This document shows positions 9,535 to 18,058 of a stretch of DNA of 64,000 nt, piece by piece; position 1 is the stretch's first letter; each line of letters begins with the position of its first letter. Origin of the DNA: Paenibacillus sp. J5C2022 (GTDB lineage: Bacteria; Bacillota; Bacilli; Paenibacillales; Paenibacillaceae); the NCBI RefSeq assembly GCF_025567625.1, contig NZ_JAOQJC010000008.1, positions 1-64,000 on the forward strand, in the 5' to 3' direction. Under the pieces are notes generated by a model. It saw only the letters and a list, made by a program, of their open reading frames with translations, did no database searches and was not told the origin of the DNA. A program made the translations under genes and the position numbers.

Positions 9535-10829
9535 CTACCTGGATGTTCATGATTGATTTGCTCCAGTAACCGCAAGCTCTCTTCTACCAGAAGCTCCCCG
9601 GTATCTTCGTCCAGCCGGCTCCAAGGTCGAATTGTCGGCTCATACCCTCCTTGCCGGTAAGCCTCTCTGGTACATATGTAGCCCGAACCCGACCCGTTGC
9701 ACAGTTCATTAATCATCGTATAAGAATAGGGGGAACGCTGCTTGATCTCCAAGCCAAATGCAACGAAATTCTCGGCGGGCAGTCCCACAATGACAAGCTC
9801 TCCCAGCCTGGCTACTTGTATTTCCAGTTCCGTTGTGCGTTCTTGTTGATCCAGCAATGTGATATCCTGCCGCGCGATCATCTGCTCCACTTCATTTCCT
9901 GAACTCATCAGCTCCTGCAGCCGGTTGATATGTTCCTCTGTCAGAATTCTGTAGTTGGCCGTTACATGCGCAATCCGGATATCCGCATGGTGATCCTGTG
10001 CGGGAATGGCTTTTTCTCGGGCTCTGAGAATTTCCCATGCCAGAATACGACCCATTTTCACATAGTGATCCGGAGGTTTCGTTGCTGATGTTCCGTTTAC
10101 GTCAACGTGGTTGATATCTCCACATGCCCCTTGCAAGAAAAGGCTAACGACATGCTCACCTAAATTTTTCTTGATTGTCCGGCTGATTTCTCCGGGGAAG
10201 TCGGCACTGTATTCGGTTCCTCCAATGGTATCCGTATGACAAGCATAGTTGGAAACTACACCGATCGGATTCCCTTCAAGATCATCAATCCGCAGCACGA
10301 TAACCTCAGGATCTATCGGACCAACCGATCTATCAATCTCTGGATTGCCAATGCCGGGATTTGTTCTAATCGTGCCATCTTTCATCCGAAATCGGCGATT
10401 GAATGCAATATCTCCTTCTGCCCCCCTGCCATGTCCAAGCACGGCTTCCCGCCTGTCGTGAAACGCCATAATAGCAGCGTCCGCCGCTTTTTTGACCATG
10501 TATGGCGTATAATCCTCATCAACTGTTAAAGAAAAGCCTGCTCTGACCGGAGCCCCCTGATGAGTATGAGTCGCCGATATCATCACACAGTCCTCGGCAA
10601 TCCCCGTATGCGCGGTTACTCGTTCGCGAATTTGAACAACAGCCGGCCTCAATAAGTCCAGGACATCCAGAACAATAAAAGCGAGCATTTTCTGACCATC
10701 ATCCACGACCATCGCCTTTGCATACAGCTCATCGCGTATACCTGTAGATATTCGACTTTTAAACTGACCGGGAATGTTCACCCCCAGCGGGGGAGTAATG
10801 ACAACTTCCTTCATCCCTATTGCAAGCAC
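9531..10829 (-). CDS. Neutral ceramidase-fold hydrolase lacking the ceramidase serine
   Basis: The protein matches the N-terminal domain of neutral/alkaline ceramidases. It has the metal-site motifs HTHQGAP (about residues 88-94) and NYACHTDT (about 194-201). At the ceramidase nucleophile motif, normally GDVSPN, it reads GACGDINHVD, so the catalytic serine is replaced. True ceramidase activity is therefore unlikely. A metal-dependent hydrolase acting on a glycan part is more plausible in this operon. No signal peptide is seen, so it should be cytoplasmic. The reading frame is open from a TTG at 10856 that overlaps the permease stop, but the strong GGGAGGTGA site lies just before two GTG codons at 10832 and 10829, so I prefer a GTG start. 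Confidence 0.75.
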   Translation of the reverse strand: MLAIGMKEVVITPPLGVNIPGQFKSRISTGIRDELYAKAMVVDDGQKMLAFIVLDVLDLLRPAVVQIRERVTAHTGIAEDCVMISATHTHQGAPVRAGFSLTVDEDYTPYMVKKAADAAIMAFHDRREAVLGHGRGAEGDIAFNRRFRMKDGTIRTNPGIGNPEIDRSVGPIDPEVIVLRIDDLEGNPIGVVSNYACHTDTIGGTEYSADFPGEISRTIKKNLGEHVVSLFLQGACGDINHVDVNGTSATKPPDHYVKMGRILAWEILRAREKAIPAQDHHADIRIAHVTANYRILTEEHINRLQELMSSGNEVEQMIARQDITLLDQQERTTELEIQVARLGELVIVGLPAENFVAFGLEIKQRSPYSYTMINELCNGSGSGYICTREAYRQGGYEPTIRPWSRLDEDTGELLVEESLRLLEQINHEHPGR

Positions 10830-10852
10830 CACAATCACCTCCCGTTTCTCGT

Positions 10853-11713
10853 TCAACCCTTGACCGATCCAATCAGCACTCCTTTTACGAAGTACTTTTG
10901 CAAGAACGGATAGACCACTAATATAGGCAGAGTACCTACCATAATAGTAGTGAATTTCAACCCTTGATCGACCATATCCTCATCGCCGCCGTTCATCTGT
11001 CCGGTCAATAATCCTGTCTCCAGCAATCGTCGAATGATAACTTGAAGCGGGAACAGATTCTCCGAACGCAGATACAACAGCGCATACATAAAGTTGTTCC
11101 ACAGCCCTACGGCAACGAACAAGCCGATCGTCGCAAGCGCCGGCTTGGACAAGGGCAGCACAATGCGAAGCAGCACGCCAAAGTCGTTCAGCCCGTCCAT
11201 CTTGCCCGATTCAATCAATTCATTCGGAATGCCCATAAAGAAAGTTCGCATAACAAACAGAAACCATGCACTGAGCGCTCCCGGCAAAACCATCGCCCAG
11301 ATCGTATCCATAATTCCGAGCGATCTGACGACGAGAAAGGTGGGAATGATCCCGCCGGTGAAGAGCATTGTAAATACGATCATTAACGTGACGCTCTTGC
11401 CGAAAATCAATCCTTTTCTTGAGAGGGGATAGGCCGTTAACGCCGTTAACGCAATCGCAATGAATGTTCCTAATCCAACATACAGGATCGTGTTCCGATA
11501 GCCGCGAAGCACGTTAATGTCACTGAGCACCGCCTTGTAGGTGGACAAGGAAAATCCCTTCGGAAAAATCGTGACCTCATTGCGGAGCACAGCAGCGCCG
11601 TCACTGAGGGAAACAGCTGTCATATAAATGAACGGATAAAGCATCGACAAGCTCAGCACTGACAAAAAGACGATATTGGCGTAGTCAAACCAGGTCATTT
11701 TTCGATTTACCAT
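10853..11713 (-). CDS. Carbohydrate ABC transporter permease, LplC type
   Basis: This is a 286-residue inner-membrane permease with six predicted hydrophobic segments. It has the MalG/LplC layout: a membrane segment near the N-terminus, then VSLSDGAAVLRNEVTIFPKGFSL. An EAA-like cytoplasmic loop (ESGKMDGLNDFGVLLRIVLP) contacts the ATPase. The C-terminus (LQKYFVKGVLIGSVKG) is typical of the family. It overlaps the preceding permease gene by seven bases. With that permease it forms the channel for oligosaccharides delivered by the lipoprotein encoded at 12.65-14.2 kb. No ATPase gene is nearby; Paenibacillus transporters of this type usually share an MsmX-like ATPase encoded elsewhere. Confidence 0.92.
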   Translation of the reverse strand: MVNRKMTWFDYANIVFLSVLSLSMLYPFIYMTAVSLSDGAAVLRNEVTIFPKGFSLSTYKAVLSDINVLRGYRNTILYVGLGTFIAIALTALTAYPLSRKGLIFGKSVTLMIVFTMLFTGGIIPTFLVVRSLGIMDTIWAMVLPGALSAWFLFVMRTFFMGIPNELIESGKMDGLNDFGVLLRIVLPLSKPALATIGLFVAVGLWNNFMYALLYLRSENLFPLQVIIRRLLETGLLTGQMNGGDEDMVDQGLKFTTIMVGTLPILVVYPFLQKYFVKGVLIGSVKG

Positions 11714-12621
11714 AAGCTGTTGTCCCCCGCTTTCCTGCCCATATAATTGGCTGCTACGACAAAGATCAGACCGATCACGCCGGTAAACAAATCAATGGCC
11801 GATCCGTAGGAATAATTCCCCTGCGTAAGTCCTACACGGTAGACATAGGTCGCCATAATGTCCGCCTTCTCATAGGTGGCGGGATTATACAGCAAATACA
11901 CTTTCTCAAAGCCTGTCTCCAGCACATTCCCTACCCGTAGAATGAATAAAATCACAATCGCCGGAATAATCCCGGGGAGCGTCACATGAATCGTCTGCTT
12001 CCAGCGGCTTGCCCCGTCTATCGCTGCAGCCTCATATTGACTGGGATCGATTGTAGTCAGCGCAGCGAGGTAAATAATAGAACCCCATCCTACTTCTTGC
12101 CAAATATCCGAGGCGATATAGATTGTTCGGAACCAATCCGCATTTTGCAAAAAAGTGATGGGTTCAATACCGAGCTTGCCCAGAAACAAATTGACGATGC
12201 CGTTCGTAGGCGATAAAAACATGATCATCATGCCGGTTACGACGACGGTTGAAATAAAATGAGGCATATAGCTGAGTGTCTGAACAAACCGTTTGAACAG
12301 ATGGACCCGCACTTCATTAAGCAGCAAAGCCAGAATGATAGGCGCAGGAAACCCCCACACGATGCGATAAATGCCTAACAAGAATGTGTTGCGAATAATC
12401 GGCCAGGCATCCGGATTGTTAAAAAACATCTTAAAATATCGCAGCCCTACCCATTCACTTTCCATAAATCCGGCAAAAATATTAAAGTTTTTAAAGGCTA
12501 CCAGAACTCCAAACATAGGAAGGTACTTAAAAATCAAGAAATATAATATACCAGGAACGAGCATGTAAAGAAGAATCCGATCATGCTTGATTCTCTTCAT
12601 GATGCCTTGGCTGTATTTCAT
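11707..12621 (-). CDS. Carbohydrate ABC transporter permease, LplB type
   Basis: This 304-residue membrane permease begins with the LplB/YteP-type signature: MLVPGILYFLIFKYLPMFGVLVAFKNF. It continues with about six membrane segments and an EAA loop (YEAAAIDGASRWKQTIHVTLP, about residues 195-215). It pairs with the LplC-type permease, whose start it overlaps. AAGGAGGAAAG gives a strong ribosome site. The pair should import the products of the secreted lyase. Family assignment is firm; the exact sugar is not known. Confidence 0.92.
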   Translation of the reverse strand: MKYSQGIMKRIKHDRILLYMLVPGILYFLIFKYLPMFGVLVAFKNFNIFAGFMESEWVGLRYFKMFFNNPDAWPIIRNTFLLGIYRIVWGFPAPIILALLLNEVRVHLFKRFVQTLSYMPHFISTVVVTGMMIMFLSPTNGIVNLFLGKLGIEPITFLQNADWFRTIYIASDIWQEVGWGSIIYLAALTTIDPSQYEAAAIDGASRWKQTIHVTLPGIIPAIVILFILRVGNVLETGFEKVYLLYNPATYEKADIMATYVYRVGLTQGNYSYGSAIDLFTGVIGLIFVVAANYMGRKAGDNSLW

Positions 12622-12648
12622 GCACTTTCCTCCTTGCCCCTATAGCAG

Positions 12649-14205
12649 TTAAAAGTTTTTCATACGATCAAATGCCGTTTTATAGAGATTCAGTACTTCA
12701 GGAAGCCCCAACCGTTCGATTTCCTGAACATACTGATCCCACTCCGTGAGCGGCCGATCCCCAATAATAAATTGGGATACTGCCGTTTCTCTATGCTTCG
12801 TGAGTTGATCTTCCAGTACGGCGAGCCTTTCGGTCTCTATTTCGTTAAAGGAAGGGACCGACGCTTCCGGGTAAACGTACTCCAACACTTCCTCATAATA
12901 AGGCAAGTATTCTTTCGGCAGTAAAGTCATCGTCGCTTGCGAATCAAACTTTCCATAAGAGCCAAATCCCCCGATGCCAGTCTCCTGTCTCAGCGATAAC
13001 GTATCCTCACCGACAATCATCTTCTTCTGTCCATCGACAATATCCCAGGTCTCGCCTTGTTTACCCCAGCTCACGATCTCCGAACCTTCATCTGAATACA
13101 TAAAATCGACATAGTGAAGAGCGGCGTCCAGATTCGGTGAATTTTTGAACACGGTGAATCCGCCAGGCATATAACTCATGTTGGCTACATAAGCCGGTCC
13201 GTCAGTCCCTGCCGGAGGCGGCATCATCGTCAATTGCGCTCCTTCGGTCTGCATCGCATCTGTCAGCGTCTGCATCCGGCCGATGTAATCCACTGTAATG
13301 AACGCCTTGTCCGTTGTCATGACTTCACTCCACTGCTGTACCGTGGTCGACAGGAAATCCTGGTTCATTAGTTTCTCGGTATAGAATTGATTAAGATAGC
13401 CCAGCATATCACGGTATTCATTTTGCACCTGTCCGAAAATAAGCTCGTCAGTGCCCAATCGGTTGCTAACGTTATTAACAATGCCGAATGATGGGAGCAT
13501 GCGATTATCGATCGCCCCTAATTTATCTCTGAAAGTAAAAGGATAACTATCTGGATACAGCTCTTTCAATGTGCGCAATACTTCGTGCAGTTCATCCCAT
13601 GTGGCAGGGACTTCAATATTATGCTTTTCAAAAATATCCTTTCTGTACATCCACACCAGATTGTTGGTGTAACTCAAACCGTCCACAATCGTTTGATAGG
13701 TTTTCCCATCATAGTTAGTCGCCCTCTCCTTCAAATCCGGCCTTTCCTCCCAGAAGGCTTTCAGGTTAGGCATTTGATCCAAATGTTCATTAAAGTCGAC
13801 CAAGGCTCCTTGAGAGCCGTATTTCTTGGGCAATTTGTTGTCGTTAATAAAAATGATATCGGGAATATCCCCGCCGGCCATCGTAAGAGCAAGCGAGGCT
13901 GCATAATCTCCTGCCGGGTAGTGTCCGTCGATACGGATATTTGTCGCTTCAAAAATATTCTTATACACCGGCAAATCGTTATTGAATTCAGCAGCGATCG
14001 TCATTAAACTGACGGTGACCGGTTCAGGCAGTTTGAGAGCGCTTTCACTTCCTTCAGAAACATCTGGACTGCTGGTGGCAGGTGAAGCTTGCGGAGTGTT
14101 GGACGAACTTGAACTTGGAGGAGCTTCGTTTGAACAAGCGACGAAAATCATACAAAGGACGATTAACATGGATGTTGTCAGCAGTCGTTTTTGAAATCTT
14201 TTCAT
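12649..14205 (-). CDS. Extracellular solute-binding lipoprotein for oligosaccharide uptake (LplA type)
   Basis: This is a 518-residue family 1 solute-binding protein. A lipoprotein signal ends in FVAC, with Cys24 as the lipidated residue. A Ser/Pro/Thr-rich tether of about 30 residues follows, then the binding domain. Features such as PDIIFINDNKLPKKYGSQGALVDFNE and VWMYRKDIFEKHNIEVPATWDEL are typical of the LplA/YtcQ group found with MsmX-dependent importers. It is the first gene of the operon. A sigma-A-like promoter lies about 55 bases upstream, and the divergent AraC regulator gene begins 255 bases away. It should capture oligosaccharides outside the membrane and hand them to the two permeases. 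Confidence 0.93.
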   Translation of the reverse strand: MKRFQKRLLTTSMLIVLCMIFVACSNEAPPSSSSSNTPQASPATSSPDVSEGSESALKLPEPVTVSLMTIAAEFNNDLPVYKNIFEATNIRIDGHYPAGDYAASLALTMAGGDIPDIIFINDNKLPKKYGSQGALVDFNEHLDQMPNLKAFWEERPDLKERATNYDGKTYQTIVDGLSYTNNLVWMYRKDIFEKHNIEVPATWDELHEVLRTLKELYPDSYPFTFRDKLGAIDNRMLPSFGIVNNVSNRLGTDELIFGQVQNEYRDMLGYLNQFYTEKLMNQDFLSTTVQQWSEVMTTDKAFITVDYIGRMQTLTDAMQTEGAQLTMMPPPAGTDGPAYVANMSYMPGGFTVFKNSPNLDAALHYVDFMYSDEGSEIVSWGKQGETWDIVDGQKKMIVGEDTLSLRQETGIGGFGSYGKFDSQATMTLLPKEYLPYYEEVLEYVYPEASVPSFNEIETERLAVLEDQLTKHRETAVSQFIIGDRPLTEWDQYVQEIERLGLPEVLNLYKTAFDRMKNF

Positions 14206-14258
14206 TTTTGCACCCTTCCTTTTCCCTTTTTTATTGATATAGAATTGTGTCTACCCCC

Positions 14259-14287
14259 ATACTATCCATTGCCCCCAGGAGGCTCAA
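14259..14287 (-). promoter_or_regulatory. Putative sigma-A promoter of the glycan operon
   Basis: On the minus strand TTGAGC (14287-14282) and TAGTAT (14264-14259) are separated by exactly 17 bases. The site lies about 55 bases before the solute-binding protein start, in the space shared with the divergent regulator gene. The match is moderate and rests on inspection only. Confidence 0.45.
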
Positions 14288-14460
14288 GCTTTAAAACATT
14301 GGTTCGGCGCTTATTCTTGCAATAGTGAAAGAAGAGATACCCGGTTAAATAATTGGTACTCCCCAATCTTTAAGCCGCAAAAGGATATCACGATCAGGAT
14401 GTCGAATGGAAATTTAGATGTGAATAAAGTGATCGGACCGCAGCCAAGGGAGGATGATTC

Positions 14461-16650
14461 ATGAAATCGCTTTCTCTGTTTAATCGGTTATTATTGAGTT
14501 TCTTTGCTATTACGATTTCTCTGGTTTCCGTTTTCTTCATTTCCTTCTACATCATTAAGAACAAATATCAAGATAGAATGATCGCCTATAACCAAATGAA
14601 CCTCAACCGAACGGTCGAGCAGTACGAGTATACGTTCATGGCGACCCGAAATGTTCTGTTGAATCTCTATAATAACGAATCGATTATAAGTCTTAATTCC
14701 AGTTTGCAGTACGATACATGGAAGTTCAATCCATTAACTGCAAAATATATTCATACTGAACTGGAGGATACGATTCGGAGCAACCCGCATCTGTGGATCG
14801 AAAACATCTATGTCGTCTTTCAAAATCCTGACACCGTGCTCTCCAAGCACGGGATGACAGATGCCAACTTGATCTTTGATCGGTACACGTTAAATCCAAG
14901 CCGCTTCTCCCATTCACAATGGCAGAACGTTTTTTCACAATCCGATGACTTCGAGATTATTCATGCAACATTAAATACGTCTGCAGTGGATATTGGAAAT
15001 AACGAAAACAATAACATCCCGGTCATCGCTCTGATCCTCAAAAATCCGTTGATGGAAAATCTGTTTATGATAGCCTTTATTAATGAAGAGGAAAGTACCC
15101 GTCATTATCAGCATGAATTCAGCTCCAACTTCTGGATTCACGACCGGGCGCAGCGTTCTGTCAGTCACACTCCGGATATCCTTTTGCAGCAAGATTTTAC
15201 CGACTATGCGCGAATTGGCGATAACTACTATTTTGCCCAGGAAGGGTCCTATACCGGTCTGCGTTATACCGATCAAGTTCATCGAAGCCTGGTAGAGCAA
15301 GAATTGACCGAATTGTATTTCCTGCTGATTCCCGCGTTGATTGCCGCTTTAGCCGTAAGTGTGTTCGGATCGGTCTTCTTCAGCCGTCTAATCAGCAATC
15401 CGGTCAGACATATATTGCAAGCGATCAAAGACCCGGTAGCGCGTGTATCCCATTCCATCACGGAATTCAAATCGATCAGCCGCCATGTACATGAGAGCGG
15501 TTCCTTGCTCAATTACTATGCATTCACCAACAGGCTGAAAGAAATCAGGACACCCGGCATGTCTTCTTTTCCAAGCGATTTTACAGATACGCCTTATCTA
15601 TTTATTGTGATTGATGTTTTTTTCAAACCGCCAATGTATACGGATCAAGCGTTTAAGGAAGAGCAAGCGCGCTCCTTTATTTGCGAGTTTGTGCGCCAAA
15701 GTTTATCTGTTCAGACATCGCTGACTTTTCAGATGGAAAAGCAACAAATTTCATCCATTGTTTTTTTGCAAAAGTCGGACAGCCCAGAACAATATAAAGG
15801 GCAAATTGACAATCTTCTGACCCCAATCGCCAATACATTGGAGTGGGACAGCCGAAGTTGTATATTCACGATTGCCATCAGTGAAGTATACGATGATTCC
15901 GCCTCTTTAACGGAAGCTTTCGAACAAGCGCAGAACAGAGTACAGCTTCGTCAACTAAATGATCAACTGCAAATCATTGATTACAACGAGAAGCCCGAGG
16001 CCGTGTATTTGACGCCCGCTATGGAGCAAGAATTACAAGGATACATCTCATCGGGCAATCTGGTCAGAGCCAAGGAATGGATCGCCGACAAGCTCTCCAG
16101 ACTGGCATCCAGGCAGGCCGCACGCCATCAGTACAAGCTTCTCGCTAATCTGATTATCAATAAAGTGATCCAGATCACGCACCCTCTCGGTATTGCCATT
16201 TCAGATGCCGAGGAGGTGCTAAAGCAAATTGAAAGCTGTTATAGCTATGAACAATTCCAAGCTTTGCTGGATGGGCTCCTTGAAGGCATCATTAACCAGA
16301 TTCCGGAGCGGCGGCAAGAGGATTGGATTAAAGGGGTCATCGACTACTTGAACAAAAACTATGACAAAGAAATATCTCAGGAGATGATCGCCGACCGCCT
16401 GAATATTACAACAAGCTACCTGTCCACCTATTTCAAGGAGAAGACCGGCACCAACTTTAAAGATTACCTGAATCAACTGCGAATGAACAAAGCCAAACAA
16501 TTACTCGCCACAACCGATAATAAAATACAGGATGTCTCTAGCCAGGTAGGCTACCAAAGCAAAAATCCATTCATTCGCATGTTTCGCAAATATACAGGAA
16601 TGACCCCGACGGAATATCGCAAAGAATTTTCCAATCGTGAAGAAGAATAA
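14461..16650 (+). CDS. Transmembrane AraC-family transcriptional regulator
   Basis: The 729-residue protein has a membrane segment at about 8-31 and an extracellular sensor region to about 284. A second membrane segment spans about 285-308, followed by a cytoplasmic linker. At about 625-725 lies a double helix-turn-helix of the AraC type (ISQEMIADRLNITTSYLSTYF, then VSSQVGYQSKNPFIRMFRKYTGMTPTEYR). This layout is common in Paenibacillus beside LplABC-type transporters. There the sensor half detects extracellular sugar or a loaded binding protein, and the DNA-binding half activates the adjoining operon. The start has a clear AGGGAGGATG site. The gene is divergent from the solute-binding protein gene, so it most likely controls the glycan-utilisation operon. 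The ligand is unknown. Confidence 0.9.
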   Translation: MKSLSLFNRLLLSFFAITISLVSVFFISFYIIKNKYQDRMIAYNQMNLNRTVEQYEYTFMATRNVLLNLYNNESIISLNSSLQYDTWKFNPLTAKYIHTELEDTIRSNPHLWIENIYVVFQNPDTVLSKHGMTDANLIFDRYTLNPSRFSHSQWQNVFSQSDDFEIIHATLNTSAVDIGNNENNNIPVIALILKNPLMENLFMIAFINEEESTRHYQHEFSSNFWIHDRAQRSVSHTPDILLQQDFTDYARIGDNYYFAQEGSYTGLRYTDQVHRSLVEQELTELYFLLIPALIAALAVSVFGSVFFSRLISNPVRHILQAIKDPVARVSHSITEFKSISRHVHESGSLLNYYAFTNRLKEIRTPGMSSFPSDFTDTPYLFIVIDVFFKPPMYTDQAFKEEQARSFICEFVRQSLSVQTSLTFQMEKQQISSIVFLQKSDSPEQYKGQIDNLLTPIANTLEWDSRSCIFTIAISEVYDDSASLTEAFEQAQNRVQLRQLNDQLQIIDYNEKPEAVYLTPAMEQELQGYISSGNLVRAKEWIADKLSRLASRQAARHQYKLLANLIINKVIQITHPLGIAISDAEEVLKQIESCYSYEQFQALLDGLLEGIINQIPERRQEDWIKGVIDYLNKNYDKEISQEMIADRLNITTSYLSTYFKEKTGTNFKDYLNQLRMNKAKQLLATTDNKIQDVSSQVGYQSKNPFIRMFRKYTGMTPTEYRKEFSNREEE

Positions 16651-16685
16651 TACGACAATTCGACAGGCTGCGAAGCCGTTTCCGT

Positions 16686-17780
16686 TCACTTCAAGCATCG
16701 TTTGATGAACGTTACGGCAGCAATGAGCAGCATCGGCAGCACATAGACAAAACTGTTGAGAAACGGCCATATCACATTGACGAGTTGCTCCATCTTCACT
16801 TCTTCCGTATAAGTCGTAACGGACAACATAAAGCAGATGAACGCAACGGGAAAGGTCAGCAGTTTATCATTCCGCAGCTTCAGCAGCTCCGCCAGCACTC
16901 TCATTAAGATGAGCAGCAAAATGGCGGTTTTGAAATAGAAGCCGACAATAAGCGAAAATCCGATGACAGATTCAATCCGTTCAAGAATTTCTTGTATGTA
17001 AATTAACCGGGCAAGCTGATACAGCGAATATTTGAGATCTCCGGCCAGCGGTCCGAGCACCAGAATACTGCCAATTATGGACAGCATAATAATAAGCCCA
17101 TTCACAACCAGAGCGGCGAATAAATGCTTCCTCACCTTATACGTATCCTGCTTCCGCACATAAGGCAAGATCATGGCGAACACGACAAGCTCGGCATAAG
17201 GGAACCCGTAGGAAATATAGGAAGCATGCAAAATCGGCCTGATTCCGTCCGGCATGACAGGAAGAAGATATTCGAAATGATACAAATTACTGACCAGCAC
17301 CAGCACCAGAATGACGAAACCGAACATCAGAAGCAGCAAAAATGCCGCCATGCGGGCCATCACTTCAATTCCGGCACGGGCCGTCAGCGCGATCATGATA
17401 AAAAACAGGGCATTGACCGCATAGGTCGGCGTCTCCTTCAACATCGTGCTCTTGAAGAAATAGCCGATCTCAATTACGATGCCTGCTACATGCCAGAACA
17501 TGACCGTCACGAAAGGGATCAGCAGCAGCAGCGTAATCCACTTCCCTAGCGCGGCCCGGCTGTATTCGATGAAGGACATTCCCGGATAAATCCGATACAA
17601 ATACATCATGCAGGCCAGCAACAGCATTCCAAGCATGAGAGAGATCAGAAGCGATATCCAGGCACCGTTGCCGGCAATGTGGGTCAACGGGGAAGGGATA
17701 ATCACGATGGATGATCCGGTCAGGAAAAATAGGAATATTCTCGACATCTGAATCGAGCTTATATATTCTTGCTGCTTCAT
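16686..17780 (-). CDS. Spore germination protein GerB family (GerAB/GerKB type)
   Basis: This 364-residue, highly hydrophobic protein has about ten predicted membrane segments. It is a member of the APC-superfamily subunit that senses germinants in the spore inner membrane. The N-terminus (ISSIQMSRIFLFFLTGSSIVIIPSP) and ARAALGKWITLLLLIPFVTVMFW fit the family. The ribosome site GGAGGAGGG lies just upstream. It is the last gene of the operon, 44 bases after the small membrane protein gene. Its length matches the usual 360-370 residues. Confidence 0.93.
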   Translation of the reverse strand: MKQQEYISSIQMSRIFLFFLTGSSIVIIPSPLTHIAGNGAWISLLISLMLGMLLLACMMYLYRIYPGMSFIEYSRAALGKWITLLLLIPFVTVMFWHVAGIVIEIGYFFKSTMLKETPTYAVNALFFIMIALTARAGIEVMARMAAFLLLLMFGFVILVLVLVSNLYHFEYLLPVMPDGIRPILHASYISYGFPYAELVVFAMILPYVRKQDTYKVRKHLFAALVVNGLIIMLSIIGSILVLGPLAGDLKYSLYQLARLIYIQEILERIESVIGFSLIVGFYFKTAILLLILMRVLAELLKLRNDKLLTFPVAFICFMLSVTTYTEEVKMEQLVNVIWPFLNSFVYVLPMLLIAAVTFIKRCLK

Positions 17781-17824
17781 CGAACCCTCCTCCTACCGGA
17801 ATCCCATGGAATCGCTTGCTATCA

Positions 17825-18058
17825 TTATGCTTTGAGCCAATGAACGAATTGCGCAGCCGGACCCGCAAACAGATCAATCAGCATATCGAGATTCGGCCAC
17901 GGCAAATCCGTAATAAACAAAAAATTAAGGTACAGGAGCGGAACCCAGAGCACGCCATATACGATGCGTTCCTTGCGGTATGCCTCTCGATATGCCGGAA
18001 TGTCGGACACCAGAACAGCGGCTATGAGCAGCAATATACAAATCAGTTTATCGTTCAT
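17825..18058 (-). CDS. Small two-helix membrane protein of the germinant receptor operon
   Basis: The 77-residue product has two hydrophobic segments (about 4-20 and 33-52). Its start overlaps the gerC stop by four bases (ATGA), and a GAAAGG site precedes it. Small proteins with two membrane segments, called D subunits, are known in ger operons of several Bacillales. They modulate receptor response rather than sense germinants. The position and build fit such a D-type subunit. I do not recognise a specific family from the sequence alone. Confidence 0.7.
   Translation of the reverse strand: MNDKLICILLLIAAVLVSDIPAYREAYRKERIVYGVLWVPLLYLNFLFITDLPWPNLDMLIDLFAGPAAQFVHWLKA

Noticed and set aside
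9531..10856. True neutral ceramidase
   Set aside because: The catalytic serine motif is replaced and no signal peptide is present, so I describe it only as a ceramidase-fold hydrolase.
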